Source: MGBC113645 sp036308445
GTDB taxonomy: Bacteria > Bacillota_I > Bacilli_A > Erysipelotrichales > Coprobacillaceae
Assembly (NCBI GenBank): GCA_036308445.1
Contig: JAXJVS010000016.1
Location: 1-29,372 of the forward strand
Length of the DNA stretch: 29,372 nucleotides
Direction of reading: 5' to 3'
This document shows positions 8,146 through 16,814 of the stretch, piece after piece; within the stretch, counting starts at the first letter, position 1, and each line of letters opens with the position of its first letter. The notes below the pieces were generated by a model. That model ran no database searches, was not told the origin of the DNA, and saw only the letters and a program-made list of their open reading frames with translations. Made by a program: the position numbers and the translations under genes.

Positions 8146-8673
8146 CTATGTTTCTTTTTCAATAGCTTTAATAATCTTACAAGGATTTCCTCCTGCTATC
8201 ATATAAGGTGGTATATCTTCCATAATGACACTACCTGGTCGAATCATAGCCCCTTGATGAATTCTCACTCCAGGATAGATAATCGTATAAGCACCTATAC
8301 AGACATTATCAAATATTTTTACTTCCTCTGCATATTCTTTACCTTGCATTCTTAATATTTCATTTTCTGGATAGCAAGCTGTTAATATTGAAACATTCTC
8401 ACCAATAATAACATGATTACCAATTTCAACCTTTGCTGAATCATCAATATAAATACCTTTTTTACCATAAAAGTCTAAGCCAATATATATATTATAACCA
8501 TAGCGACAGCTAAAAGGTTTATCAATCATAAATTCCCCTTTAGCATGAATAATCTTCTTCAATAAATGACTACTATCCACTAAACTATTATTAAAATCAC
8601 TTAAAATCTTCTGACAATATTGTCTTTCATGGTATAACTTTTCATCCCACACTCTATATAATTTATCTTTCAT
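8146..8673 (-). CDS. Hexapeptide-repeat acyltransferase (maltose/galactoside O-acetyltransferase-like)
   Basis: A 175-residue left-handed beta-helix acyltransferase that should use acetyl-CoA. Hexapeptide turns run from IYIGLDFYGKKGIYIDDSAKVEIGNHVIIGENVSI through VCIGAYTIIYPG and ends at IMEDIPPYMIAGGNPCKII, the standard C-terminal motif. The usual catalytic His after NHVxIGxxV-type turns is not obvious: the position holds TACYPEN, where NodL/Maa proteins have TAxHP, so activity is less certain. The ATG at 8673 is chosen because AAGGTGATG lies just upstream. It overlaps the upstream IIB-like gene by 11 bases, implying coupled translation and a shared job. Confidence 0.75.
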   Translation of the reverse strand: MKDKLYRVWDEKLYHERQYCQKILSDFNNSLVDSSHLLKKIIHAKGEFMIDKPFSCRYGYNIYIGLDFYGKKGIYIDDSAKVEIGNHVIIGENVSILTACYPENEILRMQGKEYAEEVKIFDNVCIGAYTIIYPGVRIHQGAMIRPGSVIMEDIPPYMIAGGNPCKIIKAIEKET

Positions 8674-9271
8674 TTTCATCACCTTGATAAGATTGTATTA
8701 ATTTTATTAACTTAGCACAATCATAAGTTGCAAATGTAGTTGCTTCGATAATTATAATCATACACCCTTTCAATTTATCTCTTAACATTTTTTCTTGATA
8801 ATGAACTTGTGGAGCAAGTAATATCATCTCATATTCCTGATATATATTCATTGCCTTATTAATACTATTTGCATCAATGATATAAGGCAATTGATTTAAT
8901 TTACAGAATTGATTAGCTCTAGTAGCAAAATAACCAGTAGTCATTCCACCGCTACAACATAATAATATCTTCTTCTTTTTGACTTTATTCTCTTCTAACA
9001 GTTTATTAATCAAACGATAAAATAAATCAGTAGCATAACTAAAATTATAAAATTCATAATGTAGATAAAAGATAACTTCATCATTCTCCACAATAGCTTC
9101 TTCAATAATACCATTAGGCCATACAACAAAGCGAGCAACCTTATCTTTATAATTAATCTTATAAGTACGTTCATCATAAAATTCAATCTTTAATTCTTCA
9201 TGACTTATAATTTGATAATAAACCCACTTTCTAAAGATTTCTATATTCTCTTTATGATAAAATTCATCCAT
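8663..9271 (-). CDS. PTS-IIB-like (lactose/cellobiose type) protein with unknown N-terminal domain
   Basis: A 202-residue soluble protein in two parts. Residues 1-95 have no family I recognise (a beta-rich domain around ARFVVWPNGIIEEA, then a helix). Residues 100-195 look like an EIIB domain of the lactose/cellobiose type: KKILLCCSGGMTTGYF has the P-loop with Cys105-Cys106, and ILLAPQVHY corresponds to the LLGPQV strand of that family. No EIIA or EIIC is nearby, so a sensor or regulatory role is possible. The ATG at 9271 has GAGGTGA six bases upstream; a TATAAT (-10 type, 9298-9293) lies just before it. It overlaps the acetyltransferase gene, so the pair forms a two-gene operon. Confidence 0.65.
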   Translation of the reverse strand: MDEFYHKENIEIFRKWVYYQIISHEELKIEFYDERTYKINYKDKVARFVVWPNGIIEEAIVENDEVIFYLHYEFYNFSYATDLFYRLINKLLEENKVKKKKILLCCSGGMTTGYFATRANQFCKLNQLPYIIDANSINKAMNIYQEYEMILLAPQVHYQEKMLRDKLKGCMIIIIEATTFATYDCAKLIKLIQSYQGDENER

Positions 9272-9863
9272 ACTGCTCACCTCTTTTTTTCCATTATACA
9301 ATATAAATCATTCATAAATAACAAATTTCTTCTATAGAAAAAGATATTCCATTTTTTATACTGCTCTAGATAATATTTTAAATCCATAAACCTTTCTACT
9401 TCTACATTTTTTAAATTATATTTCTATAAATGATTATAATCTTAATCAGCAAAGTTTATTTCCTCGGCAATAATCTCTCATTTTTTACAATATTTTAGTC
9501 TTATTGCTGTTCATTTATAAAGTTTTGTAGAGTTCATTCAGTCTATTATTTATGATTGTTCTCCAATACTGCATATATTTTATCTACATCATTATTTCGC
9601 AAACTTGTTAAAGGGTTATATGCTCATTATATAATTTATTCCAAATACCATTACACTAGATTATTCAAAGATAGTTTCTTAAATTCATTATCAACTATTA
9701 TAAATTTCATAGCTATACTTACAAATAATCCTTTTCACTTCTATTAACTCAATAATTTCTAGACTCCAACTGGTGTTCTACTAACACCAGCTCTATAAAA
9801 GATTCTGTTTCATCTTTATACAAAAAGACCTATCAATCAAATGAATTGAATAGGTCTCTTATT
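9272..9863. other. Long intergenic region, possibly with decayed coding sequence
   Basis: About 590 bp without a credible gene. On the plus strand a 63-codon open frame (9556-9747) lacks a ribosome site and resembles nothing known. On the minus strand a short frame ending near 9550 reads NPLTSLRNNDVDKIYAVLE, which looks protein-like but has no start and is hemmed in by stops, suggesting a gene remnant. A perfect hairpin CTGGTGTT-CTACT-AACACCAG lies at 9770-9790 with no U-tract. Confidence 0.4.
9821..9857 (-). terminator. Intrinsic terminator of pepF
   Basis: Arms AGACCTAT (9826-9833) and ATAGGTCT (9850-9857). Read on the minus strand the hairpin is followed by TTTTTG, immediately after the pepF stop codon. 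Confidence 0.8.
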
Positions 9864-9864
9864 A

Positions 9865-11604
9865 TTATTGATTTTCTAATAATTGTTTAAATAATCCGAT
9901 ATCTTCTTTAATCATATCAATAGAATTTTGCCAGAAATCTAAACTAGTAATATCTATACCTACAACCTTACATACATCTTCTAAATTATTCTTACCAGTA
10001 ACTGATAATAACTTTTCATAGGTATCACTGAATGTATCTCCTTCTTTTACATACATACCATATAAACCTTTTGCAAGCAATAAACCAAATGCATAAGGAA
10101 AATTATAGAAAGCGTAATCTGCTTCATAATAGTGAGGTTTCCAAGTCCACATATAAGGATGTAAAACATTATGATCTAATCCATGACCATATGCTTCTTT
10201 TTGAGCATTCAACATTAATTCTTTAGTTTCTTCTACACTAAGTGGACCTTCTTTTCTCTTTTCAATAAAACGACTTTCAAATAAGAAACGAGAATAGATA
10301 TCTACAATAACTTGTGCGCAGTCAGACAACTCACTTTCCAAAATCATTAATTGTTCTTGTTTAGAAGCTCTTTTTAATGCTGATTTCTTTACTATTGTTT
10401 CACAGAATGTAGAAGCTGTTTCTGCGATAGGCATAGGATAATCTGAATTTAAAGAATATTCATCATTTAAGCATTCTCCATGAAAACCATGTCCTAGTTC
10501 ATGAGCCATAGTAATGACATCACCAAATTCATTTCCATAATTTAATAAAAAACGACTTTCTTTGATACAATGTAAGTTTTCACAAAATGCTCCACCTACT
10601 TTATTTTTTCTAGGATATACATCTATCCATTCTTCTTTAATTGCCCTTTTTGCATAATCTCCTAATTTTTTAGAGAACTTAGAAAATTGTTCTATGACGA
10701 ATTCACATCCTTTTTCATAAGGATAAGAACTTTCTATTTCTACTATAGGAGCATACATATCATACCATGGTAAACCATTATTATATCCTAAAGCTTTAGC
10801 TTTTAATTGATAATATTCTTCAAATATAGGTAAAGCATTTCTAATCGTCTCTAATAATACATCTAAAGTTTTTTTAGACATTCTAGAATCTTTCAAAGTT
10901 CTATCTAATACAGAATCATAACCTCTCATTTTAGCTATTGTAATAGCTTCTCCTTTGATTGCATTCAAAGCACTCACAACACCTTGTTCTACTTTTACAT
11001 AACTTTTAACTTCAGCTTCATAAGCTTTCTTTCTTACTTCTATATCTTTAGAATAAGCCATATTTAATACTTCAGTTAATGGATATTCTTTATCATCAAT
11101 AGTTACACTCATAGTAGAAATAAGCTGATCCTTATATTTAGCCCAAGAAGAAGAACCAGTTGTCTTCATTGCAGCTAGTACAGCTTCACTATTATCATCT
11201 AATAAATATTTATTATTATCTTTAATTTCACTTAAATAAAATAAATGTTCTTTAATATAAGCATTATCATAATTTTCAAAATCTATACTTGCTATCCACT
11301 TATTAATCTTGGCTTGACTATCTGCAAAATCAGCCATCATATTTTCTAACTTTGAACAATATCTCAATGCTTCTAAATGACTTGTATCAGCATTCATAAC
11401 AAGATTGACATAATGAAACAATCTTCCCACCTTATCATTTAATTGATTAGCTACCAATAAGTAATCAACCAGATTTTCTTCATTACCTACTAATTCAGGA
11501 TACTTCTTTAAACTATTCAACATCTCCTCTAATCCATTCATATCATTAATAAATGAATCATCAAAACCTTTATATAATTTATCTAAATTCCATCTTTTAT
11601 CCAT
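9865..11604 (-). CDS. pepF: Oligoendopeptidase F (peptidase family M3)
   Basis: A 579-residue cytoplasmic zinc peptidase that cuts oligopeptides of roughly 7-17 residues, feeding imported or proteolysis-derived peptides into amino acid pools. The zinc motif H-E-L-G-H in MAHELGHGFHG is near residue 383, and the third zinc ligand Glu lies in the helix about 25 residues later (PIAETASTFCETI). The N-terminal helical domain and C-terminal LSVTGKNNLEDVCKVVGID are typical of PepF. The ATG at 11604 is preferred over an upstream TTG at 11619 because that TTG lies within the TTGGAGG ribosome site. A -10-like TATAAT lies just upstream, after the terminator of the XRE gene, so it probably has its own promoter. 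Confidence 0.92.
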   Translation of the reverse strand: MDKRWNLDKLYKGFDDSFINDMNGLEEMLNSLKKYPELVGNEENLVDYLLVANQLNDKVGRLFHYVNLVMNADTSHLEALRYCSKLENMMADFADSQAKINKWIASIDFENYDNAYIKEHLFYLSEIKDNNKYLLDDNSEAVLAAMKTTGSSSWAKYKDQLISTMSVTIDDKEYPLTEVLNMAYSKDIEVRKKAYEAEVKSYVKVEQGVVSALNAIKGEAITIAKMRGYDSVLDRTLKDSRMSKKTLDVLLETIRNALPIFEEYYQLKAKALGYNNGLPWYDMYAPIVEIESSYPYEKGCEFVIEQFSKFSKKLGDYAKRAIKEEWIDVYPRKNKVGGAFCENLHCIKESRFLLNYGNEFGDVITMAHELGHGFHGECLNDEYSLNSDYPMPIAETASTFCETIVKKSALKRASKQEQLMILESELSDCAQVIVDIYSRFLFESRFIEKRKEGPLSVEETKELMLNAQKEAYGHGLDHNVLHPYMWTWKPHYYEADYAFYNFPYAFGLLLAKGLYGMYVKEGDTFSDTYEKLLSVTGKNNLEDVCKVVGIDITSLDFWQNSIDMIKEDIGLFKQLLENQ

Positions 11605-11635
11605 AAACAAAACCTCCAATATATATATTATATAC

Positions 11636-11670
11636 TAAAAAGAAAAAGAATAACACTAACGTTATTCTTT
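11636..11670 (-). terminator. Intrinsic terminator of the XRE membrane-regulator gene
   Basis: Ten-base-pair stem AAAGAATAAC/GTTATTCTTT at 11645-11670 with a six-base loop, followed on the minus strand by TTCTTTTTAG. The TAA stop codon of the gene is inside the stem. Confidence 0.85.
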
Positions 11671-12564
11671 GTTTCTTATTTTTTCTATAAATCCTGTAAT
11701 GACTGCAGTAACAGGAAATATCAACCATCCTGGATGCCAAAGATTATAAATAAATCCTAATGCAAGATATGCAAATGCTGCAAGAGGCATAGTTACAGAG
11801 AAAAGACTATTATTTTCTTTCTTTTGTTCTTTAATATATAATTCATTTTGTACTAAAAATTTATATCCATCATCCTTAATTGCTAGTGTAATAAATAAAT
11901 AAACTGCAATCGCAACAGATGTTAATAATTGTATTGCTGCAAAGTTTTCATTATGCATAAATTCTTCTATTAATATAACTAAAGCCGTAGATAAAATAAT
12001 CATCCCTACTCCTATTGCTATACCCATACCAAAACGAGATTTAAAAATCATTTGTTCATTCCTTAGTATTTCTAAATCCTGAGAATTAATAATGATTTCT
12101 TTCTCTTCTATTTCAGCATAATCACTATGTTTAATACTTGTCATAATAATAACACCTACTGCTAATGCTACTGAAGATATAAGACAAAATGCTCCAATAT
12201 TTTCTAATCCTATAAGGCTTAATAATATAGGTATATTAACTGATAAAATAATACCTGAAACTGATAGAGCTATATTTCTCGCAAATACTTTCTTATGATG
12301 TAAATATTCTTCTATCTTTTCAGTATTCATATAATATTTTTGCTGTACATTTTCACTCACAATATCTGTTTTATCCCTCATCAGATAATCTAATGACACT
12401 TCAAACAAATCGCTGATCATAATAAGCTTTTCTGTTTCTGGATAACCTTCCCCCGTTTCCCATTTACTGACTGCTTGTCTAGATACATTTAATTCTCCTG
12501 CTAATGCTTCTTGACTCATTCCTTTTTCTTTTCTTAATAATCTTAATTTATCTTGAAATTCCAT
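11662..12564 (-). CDS. XRE-family transcriptional regulator with multi-pass membrane domain
   Basis: A 300-residue protein. Residues 1-60 are a Cro/CI-type helix-turn-helix: LRLLRKEKGMSQEALAGELNVSRQAVSKWETGEGYPETEKL, with the recognition helix at SRQAVSKWE. After a linker, hydrophobic segments at about 90-110, 115-135, 175-200, 207-230 and 255-295 form a membrane domain of unknown family. Such fusions are common in gut Firmicutes and presumably anchor a DNA-binding head at the membrane, responding to an envelope or ligand signal. The ATG at 12564 has GAGGTGA just upstream. It is divergent from the Xaa-Pro aminopeptidase gene, with a nested dyad between them. Confidence 0.8.
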   Translation of the reverse strand: MEFQDKLRLLRKEKGMSQEALAGELNVSRQAVSKWETGEGYPETEKLIMISDLFEVSLDYLMRDKTDIVSENVQQKYYMNTEKIEEYLHHKKVFARNIALSVSGIILSVNIPILLSLIGLENIGAFCLISSVALAVGVIIMTSIKHSDYAEIEEKEIIINSQDLEILRNEQMIFKSRFGMGIAIGVGMIILSTALVILIEEFMHNENFAAIQLLTSVAIAVYLFITLAIKDDGYKFLVQNELYIKEQKKENNSLFSVTMPLAAFAYLALGFIYNLWHPGWLIFPVTAVITGFIEKIRNKE

Positions 12565-12620
12565 TTTCTTCACCTCAACACGATTCTATCAAATATAGAT
12601 AAATATACTACCAAGATAGA

Positions 12621-12662
12621 CTAGCATTTTGTAAACTTTAAGTTGCATTTGGCTATTGCTAG
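12621..12662. repeat. Nested inverted repeats in the divergent XRE/aminopeptidase promoter region
   Basis: Outer arms CTAGCA (12621-12626) and TGCTAG (12657-12662) nearly concentric with an inner AACTTTAAGTT palindrome (12634-12644). A TATACTA at 12604 is also the reverse complement of TAGTATA at 12660. This arrangement suits a binding site for the adjacent XRE protein, but no operator consensus is known to me. Confidence 0.35.
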
Positions 12663-12739
12663 TATATTTTTACATATATTTTATCATAATTATTACTCTT
12701 TTGAATATTTTGTGATAAATTTATATGTGGGTGATGTTT

Positions 12740-14491
12740 ATGTTAAAAGAATTACAAAAATTAATGAAAAAAGAAAAAATTGATTATTATATTATTCCTA
12801 CTGATGATGATCATCAAAGTGAAAATGTAGGAGAGTACTTTCAGGCTAGAAAATATTTTTCAGGTTTTACTGGTTCTGCAGGGACTTTACTAGTTACTCA
12901 AAAGAACGCTTATCTTTGGACTGATGGCAGATATTTTATTCAGGCTGCAAATGAATTATATGATGGTATTGAATTAATGAAAATGAACACAGAGGGTTAT
13001 CCTTCTTTATTAGAATTCTTAGCTAGTCATGTTCAATCTTATCAGACAGTTGCTTTTGATGGAAAAACGATGAATACTAAGTTTGTATATAATTTAATGG
13101 ATAGCTTTCCATTTGATTTGAATATTCAATGTTGTGATTTAGTGACTCCAATATGGAAAGATAGACCAGCTATGGCTTGTCATAAAGCATACTTATATGA
13201 TATTAAGTATCATGGTATTGAAACAAAAGAAAAAATAGATATGATAAGAGAGTATATGAAGGTTAATAACTGTGATGCACATGTGATTACTGCTTTAGAT
13301 GATATTGCTTGGATCTTTAATATAAGAGGTAAAGATATTGAATCTACTCCTGTTGTTTTAGCATACGCTTTAATTACTATGGATAATGCTTATTTATATT
13401 TACAAGATGATGCTTATGATGAAGAGATTAAAAATTTCTTAAGAGATCAAGGTGTTATTATTAAAGATTATTATGATATTTTTGATGATGCTTATGATTT
13501 AGATGGTACTGTATTATTAGATCTTGCTAATATTAATTATGAATTAATGAATCAAATTAACTGTGATGTAGTAGATGCACCTAATCCAAGCCAATATTTC
13601 AAATCTATTAAAAATAAAGTAGAAATCCAAAATACTATTAATGCTCATATTAAAGATGGTGTCGCAGTTACTAAATTTATGTATTGGTTAAAAAAGAATA
13701 TTAATAAAATAGAAATGGATGAAATCAGTGTTGATGAAATACTTACAAGCTTTAGAGCACAGCAAGATTTATTCATTGAACCTTCTTTTACTACAATCAG
13801 TGCATATGAAGAAAATGCCGCATTAATGCATTATCATGCAACTAAAGAACATTGTACAAAATTACAGCCTAAAGGATTCCTATTAGTTGATAGTGGCGGT
13901 CATTATTATGATGGTACTACTGATATTACTAGAACTTTTGTATTAGGTGATATTACTGATATTCAAAGAAAACACTTTACTCTTGTATTAAAAGGGATGC
14001 TTAATCTTCAAAGAGCGAAGTTCCTATATGGCCAAACTGGTATCGATTTAGACTGCATTGCTAGATATCCAATGTGGAATGAAGGTATAGATTATCAATG
14101 CGGTACTGGACATGGAGTTGGACATCTATTATGTGTACATGAAGGTCCTAACGAATTTAGACCAAAGCCAAGAACAGGGACTCCTGTTGTTTTAGAAGAA
14201 GGTATGCTTACAACTGATGAGCCTGGTATCTACCTTGAAGGACAGTATGGTATTCGATTAGAAAATGAATTATTATGCCAAAAAGATATTAAGAATGAAT
14301 ATGGTCAATTCATGTCATTCAAATGCTTAACATTAGTTCCAATTGATCTAGATGGAATTGATGTAAATATGTTAGCTTATGATGAAAAAGAGGCATTAAA
14401 TGCATATCATAAAGAAGTTTATGATACAATTTCCCCATATTTAAATGAGGAAGAAAAAGATTGGTTAAAAGAATATACTAGAAGTATTTAA
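12740..14491 (+). CDS. Xaa-Pro aminopeptidase, three-domain M24B type
   Basis: A 583-residue metallopeptidase that removes the N-terminal residue before proline. Two creatinase-like N-terminal domains (to about residue 300) precede the pita-bread catalytic domain. Metal ligands are visible: the two Asp in VDSGGHYYDGTTDITRTF near 395-410, His in GTGHGVGHLLCVHEGP near 465, Glu in TTDEPGIYLEG near 500 and Glu in GIRLENELL near 515. The length (about 590) is that of the eukaryote-like APP1 form rather than the shorter classical PepP. ATG at 12740 is preferred, with GTGGGTGATG upstream, although in-frame ATGs at 12725 and 12734 cannot be excluded. With PepF it suggests active peptide use. Confidence 0.9.
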   Translation: MLKELQKLMKKEKIDYYIIPTDDDHQSENVGEYFQARKYFSGFTGSAGTLLVTQKNAYLWTDGRYFIQAANELYDGIELMKMNTEGYPSLLEFLASHVQSYQTVAFDGKTMNTKFVYNLMDSFPFDLNIQCCDLVTPIWKDRPAMACHKAYLYDIKYHGIETKEKIDMIREYMKVNNCDAHVITALDDIAWIFNIRGKDIESTPVVLAYALITMDNAYLYLQDDAYDEEIKNFLRDQGVIIKDYYDIFDDAYDLDGTVLLDLANINYELMNQINCDVVDAPNPSQYFKSIKNKVEIQNTINAHIKDGVAVTKFMYWLKKNINKIEMDEISVDEILTSFRAQQDLFIEPSFTTISAYEENAALMHYHATKEHCTKLQPKGFLLVDSGGHYYDGTTDITRTFVLGDITDIQRKHFTLVLKGMLNLQRAKFLYGQTGIDLDCIARYPMWNEGIDYQCGTGHGVGHLLCVHEGPNEFRPKPRTGTPVVLEEGMLTTDEPGIYLEGQYGIRLENELLCQKDIKNEYGQFMSFKCLTLVPIDLDGIDVNMLAYDEKEALNAYHKEVYDTISPYLNEEEKDWLKEYTRSI

Positions 14492-14518
14492 AGGAAGCTA
14501 CTTAGCTTCCTTTATTAC
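14489..14518. terminator. Shared terminator between convergent genes
   Basis: Stem AAGGAAGCT/AGCTTCCTT with loop ACTT at 14491-14512, followed by TTATTA on the plus strand. It begins in the aminopeptidase stop codon and covers the end of the convergent lipoprotein gene. Confidence 0.75.
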
Positions 14519-14884
14519 TTCATCTAAATATTCAATCAGTTTTCCTGTAGTTTCCTCTTCTACATAATATTGTACATGTCCTATTGTTATTACTCCTGAT
14601 AAAATCGAAAAATGAGTTATTTCTCCATCATTTTTATCATAACAATAAATATAATATTTCCATCCTTTTACTTGTTCTTCTTCTGGAACCTTTTCTAACT
14701 TAGCTTCATTGATTTTTGTTTCTAATGTTTTAAACACTTCTTCATTATAAATATATTTTTCCATTATTATTCCATTCATTGGCAAAAGTGCAGTCATATA
14801 ACTAACTTCATTTAAATTGATATTTTTTGATGAAGTACAGCCAAGCATAATCAATGTTACAATAAAGCACAGTATCTTTTTCAT
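14498..14884 (-). CDS. Small predicted lipoprotein
   Basis: 128 residues. The N-terminus is a lipoprotein signal peptide: MKK, hydrophobic core ILCFIVTLIM, then lipobox LGC with Cys near residue 16, followed by SSKN. The mature part (about 110 residues) has a mixed alpha/beta look (WKYYIYCYDKNDGEITHF) and no family I recognise. The ATG at 14884 is chosen because AAGGGTGATGATACG lies directly upstream and because it gives a proper signal peptide; a longer frame to 14941 has neither. It lies 59 bp downstream of the AI-2E-family gene on the same strand and is likely co-transcribed. Confidence 0.75.
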   Translation of the reverse strand: MKKILCFIVTLIMLGCTSSKNINLNEVSYMTALLPMNGIIMEKYIYNEEVFKTLETKINEAKLEKVPEEEQVKGWKYYIYCYDKNDGEITHFSILSGVITIGHVQYYVEEETTGKLIEYLDEVIKEAK

Positions 14885-14943
14885 CGTATCATCACCCTTT
14901 ATTTTATAAAATAAAAAATATGAAATTCCAGTGAATTCCATAT

Positions 14944-16071
14944 TTACTCTTGCTTTTGTTTTAAAGCTATTCTTTCCTTAACATATCTTCTAAATAATTC
15001 ATATATAACCGAAAATACAGGTAACCCAAATACCATACCTACAACTCCAAATAATCCTCCACCTATAGTAATTGAAAATAACACCCATAAACCTGATAAA
15101 CCTACTGAACTTCCTACAACATGTGGGTAAATTAGATTAGATTCACATTGTTGTAGTATAACTCCAAAAATAATGAATACTATTGCTTTTATAGGTGATA
15201 CAAATAAGATAAGGATTGCAGAAACAGCTGTACCAATAAAGGGACCAAAATAAGGAATAATGTTAGTAATCCCAATAACAATTGCAGCAATAGAAGCATA
15301 AGGTATATCTAGTATCTTACATCCAATATAACATAAAATACCTATAATGACTGATTCAGTTAATTGGCCAGTAAAAAATTGTCTAAATGTTCTACTAATC
15401 AAATTCATAACACCTTTAAAAAACAAATAATCTTTTTCTTTCAACAATGCATATCCTACCTGATTACATTGTCTTAACAATCTCTCTTTATCTATAGTTA
15501 TATAAAAAGCAATAACTATACCTAAAAATATATTTTTAACACTACTAGTTAATGCTTTAACTCCTGTCATTAAAGAAGGAGCATACTTAGATACTGATGA
15601 CACAATTCCTGTCCAAAAATCATTTTGAAATCCTTCTATAGAAGCTACCATATCTTCACTTAACGATAAATTATCTAATATTATCTTAAGATAAACTTTG
15701 CTTTGTTCAATCATTAAAGGTACATTATTTACGAGCACTGTTATATTTTCAATCACTTGTGGTAAAACAATAACCAATAATATAATAATAACCAAGAATA
15801 CCAATATAATTGATAGTATAGAGGAGATAAGCTTTCTTTTCTTATCATTTTCTATCATCAAATGTTTTTCTATAAATCCCGTTGGTAACTGAAAAATAAA
15901 TGCTAACACTATACCATAAATAAATGGTGATAACACATCAAAAACAATACCAATAAAACCTAATATATAATCCAAATAAACGACTGCCACAATCGCTAAA
16001 ATAGTAAAACTAATCAGCATAGCTATCGTTTTAACACTTGCATCCTTGATTTTCTGTGTTAATACATTCAT
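14944..16071 (-). CDS. AI-2E/PerM-family transporter
   Basis: A 375-residue polytopic membrane protein of the AI-2E exporter (formerly UPF0118, PerM/YdbI) family. Two N-terminal helix pairs (about 18-38, 42-65, 80-105), a long amphipathic middle region (120-200), and a C-terminal bundle (210-355) with NIIPYFGPFIGT near residue 270 and the GGGLFGVVGMVFGLPVFSV end motif, which are the most conserved parts of the family. Members have been tied to autoinducer-2 export and to Na+/H+ antiport, so the true substrate is unclear. AAGGTGGTGG precedes the start. Confidence 0.88.
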   Translation of the reverse strand: MNVLTQKIKDASVKTIAMLISFTILAIVAVVYLDYILGFIGIVFDVLSPFIYGIVLAFIFQLPTGFIEKHLMIENDKKRKLISSILSIILVFLVIIILLVIVLPQVIENITVLVNNVPLMIEQSKVYLKIILDNLSLSEDMVASIEGFQNDFWTGIVSSVSKYAPSLMTGVKALTSSVKNIFLGIVIAFYITIDKERLLRQCNQVGYALLKEKDYLFFKGVMNLISRTFRQFFTGQLTESVIIGILCYIGCKILDIPYASIAAIVIGITNIIPYFGPFIGTAVSAILILFVSPIKAIVFIIFGVILQQCESNLIYPHVVGSSVGLSGLWVLFSITIGGGLFGVVGMVFGLPVFSVIYELFRRYVKERIALKQKQE

Positions 16072-16124
16072 ATAACCACCACCTTGATATTATTATAATT
16101 TCTCTTTATTACCAGTTTATGAAT

Positions 16125-16814
16125 TTAATCACCAACACCAAAATCAGTTGGAATTCCTAAATAATCATATCTTATATCATCTTTTAAATAACTATATTTT
16201 TGATCAAACCATTGAATCAATTCATCATCTCTTTTTATATTAGTAGAATTATTACGATAAATATTTATAGTACCATATTTAAAATATTTCTCTAATATTT
16301 CAATATCTTTTTGTATCATCTCTTTAGTTTGTCCTTGTATACCTACCATTAAACAAGGAGAATCAAAGTTTTCTAATATTTCTTCTATTGAAGAATAATG
16401 TACATTTTTATTTAATACTACATTTCTCATATATTCATCAAACGTTTCAATACCAGTTTTTACTATAACTTCTATATTTAATTTTGTTCTCAATTTTTTT
16501 ATTCTATTCTTATATGAATAATGTGCTTCTATATATAATCTTTCTATCTTCTTTTCTTCAATAATTTTTAATATTCTTTCTATTGTTTCATTAGGAAGTT
16601 CAAAAAAACTACCTGAATTAATGACTTCCAATACTTTATATTTACCAGTAACTTGATCTAGGACTTCATTATTAATTCTAATATTCTCCTCTTCATTCAT
16701 AGAATTATCTTCTATATAATCACAAAAAGAACATTTCCCCCAGATACAAGGTCTTCCCTTCAATAACACAATTTCTCTCTTATCTTTGCTTATAATCTCA
16801 CTATATCTTTCCAT
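16125..16814 (-). CDS. queL: Radical SAM enzyme, probable queuine lyase QueL
   Basis: A 229-residue radical SAM protein. Cys23, Cys28 and Cys31 in RPCIWGKCSFCDY make a CX4CX2C cluster motif for the 4Fe-4S/SAM centre; the spacing differs from the common CX3CX2C. NSGSFFELP near 67 resembles the glycine-rich SAM-binding strand, and IEAHYSYKNRI and VKTGIETFDEYMR follow the TIM-barrel pattern. The ATG overlaps the end of queT by 14 bases, so both are read from the preQ1-riboswitch message. A radical SAM enzyme (QueL) that converts queuine to preQ1 was described for the Clostridioides difficile salvage pathway, and this gene fits that role. The assignment rests on context plus fold, not on a residue-level match I could check. 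Confidence 0.7.
   Translation of the reverse strand: MERYSEIISKDKREIVLLKGRPCIWGKCSFCDYIEDNSMNEEENIRINNEVLDQVTGKYKVLEVINSGSFFELPNETIERILKIIEEKKIERLYIEAHYSYKNRIKKLRTKLNIEVIVKTGIETFDEYMRNVVLNKNVHYSSIEEILENFDSPCLMVGIQGQTKEMIQKDIEILEKYFKYGTINIYRNNSTNIKRDDELIQWFDQKYSYLKDDIRYDYLGIPTDFGVGD

Noticed and set aside
9556..9747. 63-codon open frame on the plus strand
   Set aside because: No ribosome site, AT-rich composition like the surrounding non-coding DNA, and no recognisable protein pattern.
10032..10226. 64-codon plus-strand frame
   Set aside because: Entirely inside pepF on the opposite strand, without a ribosome site.
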